A stretch of DNA of 64,000 nt from Nocardia carnea (GTDB taxonomy: Bacteria; Actinomycetota; Actinomycetes; Mycobacteriales; Mycobacteriaceae): the NCBI RefSeq assembly GCF_029868855.1, contig NZ_JARWOV010000231.1:28082-92081 (forward strand), read 5' to 3'. A model generated the notes under the pieces. It had not been told where the DNA came from. It made no database searches and was given only the letters and a program-made list of their open reading frames with translations. This document shows, piece after piece, positions 44,754 to 53,774 of this stretch (within the stretch, counting starts at the first letter, position 1; each line of letters opens with the position of its first letter). The position numbers and the translations under genes are program-made.

Positions 44754-45125
44754 TCATCCGAACAGTCCTGCGGTGGCGGCGCCGAGATAGACCGCGCCGA
44801 GGCAGATCCCGGTGTTGAGCACGATATTGCCGAACGCGTACCCGGAGGCACCACCGGTGGCGAGCCCGACCGTCTCGTAGCCGAACGTGCTGAAGGTGGT
44901 GAAGGCACCGCAGAATCCGATTCCCGCGGCCGCCACCACCGCGCCGCTCGCACCCGACCCGATCAAAACGCCCAGCAGCGCCGAGCCCACAATATTAACC
45001 GCCAGTGTGCCGAGCGGAAGCCGGGAATCGGTGTGCGCGGCGACGATGCGATCGAGCAGAAAACGTGCGGGCGCGCCCAGCATCCCACCCAGCACCACCC
45101 AGACCGCGGTCACCGGCCACTCCAT
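44754..45125 (-). CDS. crcB: Fluoride channel protein CrcB/Fluc (second copy)
   Basis: 123 aa with four membrane helices. Contains the Fluc hallmarks GAPARFLLD, GTLAVNIVGSALLG and GFCGAFTTFSTF. Fluc channels are antiparallel dimers; two adjacent crcB genes usually form a heterodimer that exports toxic fluoride. It ends 50 bases before the pgm start. ATG at 45125. Confidence 0.95.
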   Translation of the reverse strand: MEWPVTAVWVVLGGMLGAPARFLLDRIVAAHTDSRLPLGTLAVNIVGSALLGVLIGSGASGAVVAAAGIGFCGAFTTFSTFGYETVGLATGGASGYAFGNIVLNTGICLGAVYLGAATAGLFG

Positions 45126-45205
45126 CCGGCGCCCTGCCGCCCCCGGTAGCCCGGACCCACCGATACCGCCATCAGCCGACCCCTCTCGCTTGTCCCGTCT
45201 TACGT

Positions 45206-45649
45206 TCAGCTCGTGCCGTACCGCGTTGTCCCGCCGCGTCTTCCCGCGATCCACCGGGTGGCGGCCATACCGGCGAATACCGCTGTCAGGCAGACCACCA
45301 CGGTTCCCCCGAGGTATCCGAGCGCCGTACCGGTGGCACCCGATTCGAGCAGTGTACGAACCTCGGCGCTGTAACTCGAAAAGGTGGTGAATCCACCGAG
45401 CACCCCGACTCCGAGGAACGGACGCACGAGCCGATGCGGCGAGAGCACCTCGGTGACGATCACCATCAGGATGCCGATGGCCAGGCAGCCGAGGGTGTTG
45501 GCGAGGAAGGTGGCCCACGGGAACCCCGCGGGCCGGGCCGGAATCCGGAGCGTGAGCCAGTAGCGCAGTCCGGCACCGAGCCCACCGCCACCGGCGACGG
45601 CCGCCAGCACGAGGGCATCGATCGGTGCGGGCTTCACGGGTTCGCCCAT
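45206..45649 (-). CDS. crcB: Fluoride channel protein CrcB/Fluc (first copy)
   Basis: 147 aa, four helices with GGGLGAGLRYWL, GTFLANTLGC-like ATFLANTLGCLAIG and GGFTTFSSYS. Partner of the following crcB gene, 80 bases apart. The ATG at 45649 matches the family N-terminus; a frame running to 45850 overlaps the divergent TetR gene. I looked for a fluoride riboswitch upstream and did not see its conserved core. Confidence 0.93.
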   Translation of the reverse strand: MGEPVKPAPIDALVLAAVAGGGGLGAGLRYWLTLRIPARPAGFPWATFLANTLGCLAIGILMVIVTEVLSPHRLVRPFLGVGVLGGFTTFSSYSAEVRTLLESGATGTALGYLGGTVVVCLTAVFAGMAATRWIAGRRGGTTRYGTS

Positions 45650-45791
45650 GCTCCGGTACCTCCTGCGTTCCGCGGCGGCAAGCCGTGCGCGTGGATCGTG
45701 CCCCGCAACGGTATCCGCAGGCAAGACGAGGTTTACGTCCGGCCGGATCGAAACCGTTTGCGTTAATTCGTAACTTGCTACCATTCCGGAT

Positions 45792-46469
45792 GTGAACCTC
45801 GCCACCACTGCGCCCCGGACGCGCCGTCTCCGGGTGGATGCGGCGCGCAATCAACAGCGGATCATCGATGCGGCCCGGGAGCTGTTCGCCGACCGCGGAC
45901 TGGAGATCACGCTCGACGATGTGGCCGACCGCGCGGGGGTCGGAGTGGGCACTGTGTATCGCCGGTTCGCCAACAAGCGGGAGCTGATTTCCGAGGTCTT
46001 CGCCGTCCACGTCCGGGAATTCGCGGAAGCCGCACAGGACGCACTCACCGTGGCGGATCCGTGGGAGGGCGTCGTCCGGCTCTTCGACTACGCGTGCCGG
46101 CATATGGCGACGAACCGGGGATTCAGCGAAGTCATGCTCGAAATGCATGACGATCCCGATCGCCTGGCCCATCCGCGCGAACAGCTCGGGCCCGCGGTCG
46201 CGGCCGTGATGGAACGAGCCCGGGACGCTGGTGTGCTGCAGCCGGGAATCGAGGCCACCGATCTGTTCGCGTTGATCTATATGGTCGATTCGCTCGCCGA
46301 GTTCGCCCGGCCGGTGGATTCCGATATCTGGCGCCGCTATATGGCGATTACGCTCAACGGCATTCGCGCTCAGAACACACCCCCGCAGCCGCTGGCGGTG
46401 GATGCGCTCAGTCTTGCCGAGGTGGAGCGGGCCAAGGCGGCCAAACCGTGCGTGGTCCGGCGCCGCTGA
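45792..46469 (+). CDS. TetR-family transcriptional regulator
   Basis: 225 aa. N-terminal helix-turn-helix with IIDAARELFADRG and LDDVADRAGVGVGTVYRRF, then a ligand-binding helical domain. GTG start at 45792. Divergent from the crcB gene (142 bases between) and upstream of the lactone oxidase gene; target unknown. Confidence 0.93.
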   Translation: MNLATTAPRTRRLRVDAARNQQRIIDAARELFADRGLEITLDDVADRAGVGVGTVYRRFANKRELISEVFAVHVREFAEAAQDALTVADPWEGVVRLFDYACRHMATNRGFSEVMLEMHDDPDRLAHPREQLGPAVAAVMERARDAGVLQPGIEATDLFALIYMVDSLAEFARPVDSDIWRRYMAITLNGIRAQNTPPQPLAVDALSLAEVERAKAAKPCVVRRR

Positions 46470-46541
46470 GCCGGTTCCGGATTTCTCCCTATCAGGAGGT
46501 TTGCCCGGCGGCAGGCGCGGCCATCCCTTAGTGTTGGACAT

Positions 46542-47837
46542 GTGACCAAGTTATGGGTGAACTGGGCCGGCGATCAGCAATGCGCACCGGCCCGGCTGGC
46601 CGCGCCGCGCGATCATGCCGAACTGGCCGATGAACTCGGCCGGGCCGCGGCGGACGGGCACCGGGTCCGCGTCGCGGGATCGGGGCATTCGTTCACGGAC
46701 ACATGCCTCACCGACGGCCTGCTGCTCGACCTGTCCCGGATGAGTCGGGTCCTCGAGGTGGATCGCGAGACCGGCCTGGCCAAGGTACAGGCGGGGATGA
46801 CCCTCGCCGCGCTCAGCGACCGCCTCGACGAGTACGGCCTCGCCTTACCGAACCTCGGAGATATCGACGCCCAGACCGTCGCCGGCGCCACCGCCACCGG
46901 CACACACGGCACCGGCGCCCGGTTACCCAACCTCTCCGCGCAACTACACGGCGTGGAGCTGATGACCGCCGACGGCAGAACGGTGGAACTGACCGAACAG
47001 TCCGGCGCCGAGGCATGGCGGGCGGCACGGGTGAGCGTCGGCGCTCTCGGCGTGATCACCGCCTTCACCCTGCAACTCGTGCCCTCCTTCGTGCTCGAGG
47101 GCGTCGAGCGGCCGGTGCCGGTGACGGAGATCCTGAATGATCTGGACGCATATGTCGACGGCAACGAACATTTCGAGTTCTACATGTTCGCCCACAGCCC
47201 GACCGCGATGACCAAACGCAACAACCGGGTCGAGCTGCCGCCCGCACCACGGCACAAAGCGATCGACTGGTTCACCGATATCGCCGTATCCAATTACGTC
47301 AGCGACGCATTGTGCCGGCTGGCCCGCCGCCGGCCGGCCTTCATCCCGCCACTACAGCGGGCCGCCGCCTACGCCTTCAGCTACCGGCGCCAGGTGGACC
47401 GCTCCTACCGGGTGTTCACCAGCCCGCGGCTGTTCCGGTTCACCGAAATGGAATACGCGATACCACGCGAACATTCGGTGGAGGCGATTCGCGAGATCAA
47501 GGAAACCGCCCGCCGTTTCGATTCACCGATGCCCATCGAGGTGCGGTGGGTCGCGGGCGACGACGCCTTCCTCTCCCCCGCCGGCGGCCGCGCGACCTGC
47601 TATATCGCCGTGCACCAGTACGAAGGCATGGAGCACGAGCCGTTCTTCCGTGCCTGCGAAGCGGTTTTCGACCGCTACCAGGGACGCCCGCACTGGGGTA
47701 AACGCCACTATCAGACCGCGGAGACGCTCCGTACGCGCTACCCGGGCTGGGACCGGTTCGCCGCGGTCCGCCGGTACTACGATCCGGAGGGCCGTTTCGC
47801 CAACGACTATCTCGATCGAGTGCTCGGCCCCGTGTAG
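46542..47837 (+). CDS. FAD-dependent D-arabinono-1,4-lactone oxidase family protein
   Basis: 431 aa. N-terminal FAD_binding_4 domain with VAGSGHSFTD and ATATGTHGTG, and the C-terminal ALO domain with HWGKRH, the family signature. Most like the actinobacterial aldonolactone oxidase group (M. tuberculosis Rv1771 gulonolactone dehydrogenase). Catalyses oxidation of a sugar lactone to an ascorbate-type product; which lactone is not evident. GTG start at 46542, downstream of the TetR gene. Confidence 0.92.
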   Translation: MTKLWVNWAGDQQCAPARLAAPRDHAELADELGRAAADGHRVRVAGSGHSFTDTCLTDGLLLDLSRMSRVLEVDRETGLAKVQAGMTLAALSDRLDEYGLALPNLGDIDAQTVAGATATGTHGTGARLPNLSAQLHGVELMTADGRTVELTEQSGAEAWRAARVSVGALGVITAFTLQLVPSFVLEGVERPVPVTEILNDLDAYVDGNEHFEFYMFAHSPTAMTKRNNRVELPPAPRHKAIDWFTDIAVSNYVSDALCRLARRRPAFIPPLQRAAAYAFSYRRQVDRSYRVFTSPRLFRFTEMEYAIPREHSVEAIREIKETARRFDSPMPIEVRWVAGDDAFLSPAGGRATCYIAVHQYEGMEHEPFFRACEAVFDRYQGRPHWGKRHYQTAETLRTRYPGWDRFAAVRRYYDPEGRFANDYLDRVLGPV

Positions 47838-47877
47838 GAGCGGTCCCGGAATCCGGCCCGAGTTCGAGGCCCCGGCC

Positions 47878-48621
47878 TCACTGCCCGAGGATCAGGTCGA
47901 CCAGCCGGGGCAAGGCCTCGCCGATGGGTTCGCGCACGACCTCGGTGGCCATCGAATCGTACGGTGTGGGTTCGGCGTTCACGATGATCAGCGATGCGCC
48001 CGCGGCCACCGCCCGCCCGCAGAGCGAGGCCGCGGGTTCCACTTGGAGCGAGGTGCCGACGGCGAGGAAGATATCCGCCGTCTCGGCCGCCAACGAGGCC
48101 TTCAGCAGGGTGCGACTGTCCAGTGCCTGGCCGAACATGATGACGGCGGCCTTGAGGATGCCGCCGCATTGCGGGCACGGCGGGTCGGGTTCCCCGGCGC
48201 CGACCCGGTCCAGCGTCTCGGCCATGGTCGCCGAGTACGCGCAATCCACGCACACCACGTCGAACATGTTGCCGTGGATTTCGATCACCCGCTGCGGGTT
48301 CGAACCGGCCCGCTGATGTAGCCGGTCGACATTCTGGGTGACGATCGTGAGCGCACGCCCGGCCTGCTCCAACTCCACCAGCGCCAGGTGGGCCCGGTTC
48401 GGTTCGGCGCCCCAGGCCGGATTGTCCCGGCGGGCCTGCCAGGAACGTTCGCGTAGCGCGGGGTCGGAGACGTAGTTGTCATAGGTGGACAACAGTTCCG
48501 CCACCGGATCCTCGGTCCACACTCCCCGCGGACCGCGGAAATCGGGTATCCCGCTGTCGGTGGAAATTCCGGCTCCGGTCAGTACTGCGATACGCCCCGC
48601 GCGTTGGTGCCACCGGGTCAC
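47878..48621 (-). CDS. Sir2-family NAD-dependent protein deacylase
   Basis: 247 aa. Sirtuin motifs GAGIS and SGIPDFRG, TQNVDRLH, catalytic His in IHGN, two CxxC zinc pairs (CVDC, CPQC) and GTSLQVEPA. Removes acyl groups from lysines using NAD. The GTG at 48621 with GGGAGG 6 bases upstream gives a typical N-terminus; a longer frame to 48705 is possible. A short strong-ribosome-site reading frame lies upstream. Confidence 0.93.
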   Translation of the reverse strand: MTRWHQRAGRIAVLTGAGISTDSGIPDFRGPRGVWTEDPVAELLSTYDNYVSDPALRERSWQARRDNPAWGAEPNRAHLALVELEQAGRALTIVTQNVDRLHQRAGSNPQRVIEIHGNMFDVVCVDCAYSATMAETLDRVGAGEPDPPCPQCGGILKAAVIMFGQALDSRTLLKASLAAETADIFLAVGTSLQVEPAASLCGRAVAAGASLIIVNAEPTPYDSMATEVVREPIGEALPRLVDLILGQ

Positions 48622-48755
48622 CGCAGCCCTCCCGGGACCGGCGATATTCCGCAGGGACAGGCACTCGACCCGGGTACGCGCCGGTACTGAATCCGCATAT
48701 CCCAAGCTTAGGCAGGCGGGGCCGGCGTCGTTGCGCGACGACCCACCGAGGCAAT

Positions 48756-48845
48756 TCAGCTAATTTCTGGCAAATAGAACACGCATTCGATTCGCGCGCC
48801 CCGCCACGAAACAATCCCCGAGTACGGTTTCGGCGTGTCGTGCAT
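48756..48845 (-). CDS. Candidate short peptide gene (29 residues)
   Basis: A 29-codon reading frame with an unusually strong ribosome site: AGGAGGAG ends 5 bases before the ATG at 48845. The peptide begins MHDTPKPYSG, contains VSWRGARIEC and ends PEIS, and has one Cys. It lies 134 bases upstream of the sirtuin start on the same strand, so it could be a leader peptide or an independent small protein. Not recognised; only the ribosome site supports it. Confidence 0.45.
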   Translation of the reverse strand: MHDTPKPYSGIVSWRGARIECVFYLPEIS

Positions 48846-49024
48846 ACCAACTCCTCCTGATCAGGCGTTTTTCCTGAAAGAGCACGCCACGAGCACGACA
48901 GCCCGCGCTCGATTCCCACTCTGTGTGACGGTCGTCTCGAGATTTGCCACGCGGTATCCAAGCGGAGATTTGTCCGTTACGGTGAACACAGTTGCCACAC
49001 CCCAACCGAGACGGAGGTCCCGCC
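48846..49024. other. Intergenic region
   Basis: Divergent promoter region between the short peptide frame and the small membrane protein gene. ACGGAGG before 49025 is a clear ribosome site. No other signal recognised. Confidence 0.5.
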
Positions 49025-49333
49025 ATGGCTCGCCACCGCGCACCCCGTACGGCAGATCTGCGGGTCGGGCACATTCCCGCCCCGGACTACAGCAATAACG
49101 GTTTGATAACCCAGACGGCGGGGTACCCGAAAGACATGACAGCACTGCGTAACCGACCAACCCGGATCGCCGGTATGGAATGGGGCACCGCATTGCTGGC
49201 GCTCGCCACCTGCCTCATTTTCAGTACCGGAATCGCCGCAATCACCCAATCGTTCTCCGCCGCCCTGATCGCCACCGCCAGCATCCTGGTGGGCTTGGGC
49301 ATCACCCTGCGTATCCTCAGAACCCCTCGCTGA
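49025..49333 (+). CDS. Small membrane protein
   Basis: 102 aa. Charged N-terminal 55 residues, then two membrane helices with TALLALATCLIFSTGIAA and LIATASILVGLGITL. ACGGAGG precedes the ATG at 49025. Not recognised; likely a hypothetical membrane protein of limited distribution. Confidence 0.6.
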   Translation: MARHRAPRTADLRVGHIPAPDYSNNGLITQTAGYPKDMTALRNRPTRIAGMEWGTALLALATCLIFSTGIAAITQSFSAALIATASILVGLGITLRILRTPR

Positions 49334-49381
49334 CCGCGCGCCCCGTTCCCGAATACCTGTCCGCAGGACTAGCCTGCGAGC

Positions 49382-49621
49382 ATGGCATCCGGGGACGGGT
49401 CCGAGGACAGCATCGGGGGCGACAGCGGGGGGCCGGGCCCACCGGCCGAACCGGTCGATGCGCCGTACCGGAGTCTCGGTGCAGATCCCGTCGTCGACCG
49501 CGGCTGGCTGAATCGCCGCAGCCGACCACGCGGCACGCACCTGCCCCGGCTTTCCACCGTGCTGCTCGTCACCGCGTTCGCCGCGGTGCTGATCCTCTAC
49601 CTGCTGCTACAACCGGGCTGA
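49382..49621 (+). CDS. Small C-terminally anchored membrane protein
   Basis: 79 aa. Disordered Gly/Asp/Pro-rich N-terminus, a basic patch ([10 protein letters not shown]) and a C-terminal helix [19 protein letters not shown]. The positive patch before the helix places the N-terminus in the cytosol. It ends 49 bases before smpB. Probably real but unrecognised. Confidence 0.6.
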   Translation: MASGDGSEDSIGGDSGGPGPPAEPVDAPYRSLGADPVVDRGWLNRRSRPRGTHLPRLSTVLLVTAFAAVLILYLLLQPG

Positions 49622-49670
49622 GCAGCGGCCGGGAATAATCCGGTTGCCGCGGCGCTTTAAGGTTGTCGTC

Positions 49671-50144
49671 ATGAAGGAGAAGGGGCGCAAGGTCATCGCG
49701 ACCAACCGCCGGGCACGGCACAACTACACGATCCTGGACACCTACGAGGCCGGGATCGCGTTGGTCGGTACCGAGGTCAAGAGTCTGCGTGAGGGCAAGG
49801 CCTCGCTGGTGGACGCCTTCGCGACCGTGGACAACGGGGAGGTCTGGCTGCGTGGCCTGCACATCCCGGAGTTCAGTCACGGTAACTGGACCAACCACGC
49901 GCCGCGCCGGGTTCGCAAACTGCTGCTGCACAAACGGGAGATCGAACGGCTCGTCGGCAAATCCCGCGAGGGCAACCAGACCTTGGTCCCGCTGTCGATG
50001 TACTTCTCCGACGGCAAGGTGAAGGTCGAACTGGCCCTCGCCAGAGGTAAGCAGGATTACGACAAACGACAGGACCTGGCCCGGCGTACCGCCGAGCGCG
50101 AGGTCACCCGCGAACTCGGCCGGCGTATCAAAGGGATGCGCTGA
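49671..50144 (+). CDS. smpB: SsrA-binding protein SmpB
   Basis: 157 aa. Binds tmRNA and brings it to stalled ribosomes for trans-translation. Family motifs [49 protein letters not shown] region and a basic C-terminal tail RKDLARR-type ([14 protein letters not shown]). ATG at 49671. The tmRNA gene follows 87 bases downstream, the classical arrangement. Confidence 0.97.
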   Translation: MKEKGRKVIATNRRARHNYTILDTYEAGIALVGTEVKSLREGKASLVDAFATVDNGEVWLRGLHIPEFSHGNWTNHAPRRVRKLLLHKREIERLVGKSREGNQTLVPLSMYFSDGKVKVELALARGKQDYDKRQDLARRTAEREVTRELGRRIKGMR

Positions 50145-50196
50145 CCGGCGGGAACGGCATCGGAAAAACGGGAATGAACGACGGTGCCCGAAGTGT

Positions 50197-50202
50197 TAAT
50201 AT
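50197..50202 (+). promoter_or_regulatory. Likely -10 element of tmRNA gene
   Basis: TAATAT, about 30 bases before the mature tmRNA 5' end; the short leader would be removed by RNase P. Confidence 0.5.
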
Positions 50203-50231
50203 GACTGGCCCGGCAAGGTGCCGGGACGTAC

Positions 50232-50597
50232 GGGGCTGAACGGTTTCGACTGCGTACGTAGATTCAGGGGAAGCGTGTCGGTGCAGGCAAGAGACCACCG
50301 TAAGCGTCGTTGCAACCAATTAAGCGCCGATTCTCATCAGCGCGAGTACGCTCTCGCTGCCTAAGCGATAGCGTCTCTGTCGGCCCGAGGTTCGCCCTCG
50401 GCTTCGGTGCCGGCATCAGCTAGAGGGCTCACCGCGCGACTCGGTCGCGGAGTAGCGCGGGACATCGAACAGCGACTGGGATCGTCATCCCGGCTTGTTC
50501 GCGAGACCGGGAGATCCGAGTAGAGGCATAGCGAACTGCACACGGAGAAGCCCTGGAGAAGCGGCGGAGGACCCGGGTTCGATTCCCGGCAGCTCCA
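50232..50597 (+). ncRNA. ssrA: tmRNA (SsrA)
   Basis: Starts GGGGCTGAACGGTTTCGACT and ends with a tRNA-like T arm CCCGGGTTCGATTCCCGG and CAGCTCC-A that pairs with GGGGCTG. The tag frame (50326-50364) encodes ADSHQREYALAA-stop, very close to the mycobacterial tag. CCA is not encoded. It rescues stalled ribosomes together with SmpB encoded upstream. Confidence 0.97.
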
Positions 50598-50601
50598 CTC
50601 A

Positions 50602-50633
50602 CGAAGGCCCGGTCCGCACGGACCGGGCCTTCG
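50602..50633 (+). terminator. tmRNA terminator
   Basis: Perfect 14-bp stem (50602-50615 with 50620-50633) and a GCAC loop directly behind the tmRNA 3' end. Confidence 0.85.
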
Positions 50634-50772
50634 TCGTATCGCAGCGCAGGTCCAGGCCGTCACGATCGCCCGAGGCGACGGGTTCCCATGCTGCCGCAGT
50701 CGGCGGTAGCGTGGGAGTCACAGCTCACGGTCGTCGCCAGTGGTGAGCCGGTCTGCGGAAGAGGTGGACGCC

Positions 50773-51120
50773 ATGTCCGACATGCGCGATCCCGGTCGAG
50801 AGCACGCCGGGGCGAGTTCCGACTACCGATTGATGGACGAGGTGCTCGATATCGGCGACGAGGAGCGCGCGGACCTGGACTACGACCTGGGCGACGACGA
50901 TCAGGCCGACGAGGTCCGCGAATACGAGCGGTATATCACCGACCCTCCGAACGATCTGGTCATCCGGTATCACGAGAACGACGACAGCGGCCGGTTGGGC
51001 ATCGCCCGCGAACTCGACCAGGAGTGGAGCCGCCGGCGGCGGCGCGAGGAACTACGCGCCGAAGACAGACGCCCCGCGGAGGCAGCGGCGATGGAGATCC
51101 ACGATCAACCCGTGGACTGA
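50773..51120 (+). CDS. Acidic hypothetical protein
   Basis: 115 aa, strongly acidic in the first 60 residues (LDYDLGDDDQADEV), then Arg/Glu-rich helical (RRRRREELRAEDRR). No membrane segment or known domain. Start at ATG 50773; a frame 11 residues longer has weaker support. Located between tmRNA and the DUF2461 gene. Confidence 0.65.
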   Translation: MSDMRDPGREHAGASSDYRLMDEVLDIGDEERADLDYDLGDDDQADEVREYERYITDPPNDLVIRYHENDDSGRLGIARELDQEWSRRRRREELRAEDRRPAEAAAMEIHDQPVD

Positions 51121-51170
51121 CCGGGCGACTCGCGTCGGCCGCTCGTATGGCGGGCGATAGATTCGACGTC

Positions 51171-51806
51171 ATGTGCGAGTTCGCGGGGTTCCCGATCGCG
51201 GGGCCGGACTTCTACGAGGATCTCGAGGCCGATAACTCACGGGCGTTCTGGACCGCCAACAAGCACATCTACGAGGAGTCGGTGAAGCGCCCGATGACCG
51301 CGCTCATCACCGAGCTCGAACCCGATTTCGGTCCCGCCAAGATCTTCCGCCCGTACCGCGACGTGCGGTTCTCCAAGGACAAGTCACCGTACAAAACCCA
51401 TCAGGGCGCGGTCGTGCACACCGCGCCGGGCGTCGGCTGGTACGTCCAGATCGGTGCGCCGGGGCTGTTCGTGGCCGGTGGCCTGTACGCGGCCGCACCG
51501 GAACAGCTGTCCCGGCTGCGCACCGCCCTCGACGACGACGTGCGCGGCGCCGAGCTGGAGAAGATCGTGGACAAGCTCGACCGGGGCGGCTACACCCTCG
51601 GCGGCGACAAGCTGAAGACCCGTCCCAAGGGTTACCCCATCGACCACCCGCGCATCGAGCTGCTGCGGCACAAGGCGCTGGTGATGAGCCGGGAGTTGGG
51701 CACGCCCGACTGGCTGGGGTCACCGCGGGCGGCCACGGAGGTCCGCAGATCGTGGGAATCGCTGCGGCCCGTGGTGGAGTGGCTCGCGGCCGTCGTAGGC
51801 AACTAG
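51171..51806 (+). CDS. DUF2461 family protein
   Basis: About 211 aa. Recognised by the N-terminal CEFAGFPIAGPDFYEDL, NSRAFWTANKHIYEE, the central FRPYRDVRFSKDKSPYKTH and YVQIG motifs of DUF2461, a widespread family (TIGR02453) of unknown function. An ATG eight codons upstream (51147) is an alternative start. Confidence 0.9.
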   Translation: MCEFAGFPIAGPDFYEDLEADNSRAFWTANKHIYEESVKRPMTALITELEPDFGPAKIFRPYRDVRFSKDKSPYKTHQGAVVHTAPGVGWYVQIGAPGLFVAGGLYAAAPEQLSRLRTALDDDVRGAELEKIVDKLDRGGYTLGGDKLKTRPKGYPIDHPRIELLRHKALVMSRELGTPDWLGSPRAATEVRRSWESLRPVVEWLAAVVGN

Positions 51807-51883
51807 TACGCAGCCGGGCCGGACAGCGGCCGCCCTGGCTACGGCTACCGGGTCGCCACGCCGGCGCGACACCCGCCTGCGAC

Positions 51884-53722
51884 TCACCCGGCTGTCGTCG
51901 CCGGGCGCCGGGCTCGCTGGACGACCGGGTCGGGTACGGGCACCGCGGCTACCAGGCGGCGGGTGTAGTCGTGCTGTGGCCGGGTGAGGACCTCGGTCGC
52001 CGGACCGGTCTCGACGAGCTCGCCGGCCCGCAGGCGGGCGACGGTGGTGGCTACTCGTTCCACAACCGCGAGGTCGTGGCTGATGAAGAGGGCAGCGAAA
52101 CCCCATTCCCGCTGGAGGTTTGCGAACAAGGCCAATACGTCGGCCTGGACAGAGACGTCGAGGGCGCTGGTGGGTTCGTCGGCGATCAGCAGGGCCGGTT
52201 CGAGGACCAAGGCGCGTGCGAGGGCGACGCGCTGGCGCTGCCCACCGGAGAGTTCGGCGGGCAGCCGGGTCGCGAAGGACGACGGTAGGCGAACCGCTTC
52301 GAGGAGGTGGCCGACCTTCTTCCGGCGGTCCGCGCGGCTGCCGGCCCCGTGGATGGCGAGCGGTTCGGCGATACTCTCGGCGACGGTGAACCGGGGGTCG
52401 AGGGATGCCGCGGGGTCCTGCGGAACGAACGCGAGACGACGGCGCAGGGCGCGTAGCGCGGCGCCCCGGGTGGTCGCGACATCATGGCCGTCGAGGCTGA
52501 CGGCACCGCGGGTGGCCGGCACCAGGCCCGCGACCGTCCGGCCCAGAGTAGTTTTACCGGAACCGGATTCGCCGACCACACCGAGGACCTCACCGGGGGT
52601 GATCGTGAGGGAGATGTTGTCGAGGGCCTGGAACGCGGCGCGGCCACGCCGGCCGGGGAAGACGACAGACAAACCCGTCACGTCCAGCAGCGGAGCCGAT
52701 GCCGCGGGGGGCGTCGGGCCGGTACCCAGTACGGCACCCGCCGAAGCTGCGGAAACCGACGCAGCCGATGCCGATCCAGCGGGCTGCGGCACCGCGGAAC
52801 CCCTGCCGGCAGCAGATGCCGGGGTGGTAACCGCCGAAACCGACGTCGGCGCGGCAGCGGCCGGCTCGGCAGCGGTCCGGGCGGGCGGCGCCGACTCTGC
52901 GGCGGACGATGGGTCTGGGACCGGGACGGTGTCGGGCAGGCGCAGCACCGAGTCCAGCAGGTGCCGGGTGTACTCATGGCGTGGCCGGGAGAAGAGTTCG
53001 TCCACCCGCCCGGTTTCGACCACCTCGCCGAGTTGGAGCACCACCACGCGGTCGGCGATATCGGCGACCACCCCCAGATTGTGCGTGATGACCAGGATGC
53101 CGGTGTTCGTGCGGTCACGCAGCCGCCGCAGGAGCGTGAGAATTTCGGCCTGCACAGTGACGTCGAGCGCGGTGGTGGGTTCATCGGCCAGCAGCAGAAC
53201 GGGGTCGTTGGCCAGGGCCAGTGCGATCACCACCCGCTGCTTCTGACCACCCGACAGCTGGTGTGGGTAATAGTCGACGCGCTTCTCGGGCTCGGGGATC
53301 TCGACGAGAGTGAGCAGTTCGACCGCTCGGGCACGGACCTGTTTCCGGCCCTTCACACCGTGGGCGCGCAAGACCTCACCGAGCAGCCACCCGACAGTGC
53401 GCACAGGGTTGAGAGCGGTTTGCGGTTCCTGGAAGACCATCGCCACGCGAGTACCCCGGAGGGCGTCGAGATCCTGCTCACCGGCACCGACGACCTCGAT
53501 ACCGTCGACGCGGACCGACCCGGTGGCGGTGGCCGTATCCGGGAGCAGGCCCATTGCGGCCCGCGCGGTCATCGTCTTACCGGAGCCGGATTCACCGACG
53601 AGCGCGACGATCTCGCCGCGGTCGACGCGGAGTCCGATACCGCGGACCGCGGGCCTGGGATGACTGAAGGTCACCCGCAGGTCGGTGACCTCGAGGGCTG
53701 GGGTGCTGGGATCTGCGGTCAC
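51884..53722 (-). CDS. Peptide-type ABC transporter, fused tandem ATPase (DppD-DppF-like)
   Basis: 612 aa with two ATPase domains in one chain. Each has Walker A GESGSGKT and signature LSGGQ(K/R)QR, with Walker B LLLADE and LLIADE. They are joined by an Ala/Ser/Pro-rich linker of about 90 residues. GTG start at 53722. Normally DppD and DppF are separate; fusion is a common actinobacterial variant. It energises the importer formed with the two permeases upstream and the lipoprotein. Confidence 0.92.
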   Translation of the reverse strand: MTADPSTPALEVTDLRVTFSHPRPAVRGIGLRVDRGEIVALVGESGSGKTMTARAAMGLLPDTATATGSVRVDGIEVVGAGEQDLDALRGTRVAMVFQEPQTALNPVRTVGWLLGEVLRAHGVKGRKQVRARAVELLTLVEIPEPEKRVDYYPHQLSGGQKQRVVIALALANDPVLLLADEPTTALDVTVQAEILTLLRRLRDRTNTGILVITHNLGVVADIADRVVVLQLGEVVETGRVDELFSRPRHEYTRHLLDSVLRLPDTVPVPDPSSAAESAPPARTAAEPAAAAPTSVSAVTTPASAAGRGSAVPQPAGSASAASVSAASAGAVLGTGPTPPAASAPLLDVTGLSVVFPGRRGRAAFQALDNISLTITPGEVLGVVGESGSGKTTLGRTVAGLVPATRGAVSLDGHDVATTRGAALRALRRRLAFVPQDPAASLDPRFTVAESIAEPLAIHGAGSRADRRKKVGHLLEAVRLPSSFATRLPAELSGGQRQRVALARALVLEPALLIADEPTSALDVSVQADVLALFANLQREWGFAALFISHDLAVVERVATTVARLRAGELVETGPATEVLTRPQHDYTRRLVAAVPVPDPVVQRARRPATTAG

Positions 53723-53774
53723 GGAACAGTCCTTGGTGGGGTTGCTGGGGTCGGCGGTCGCGGAGGCGGATTTC

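Noticed and set aside
45650..45791. Fluoride riboswitch upstream of the first crcB gene
   Set aside because: The conserved crcB-motif core could not be found on the minus strand here.
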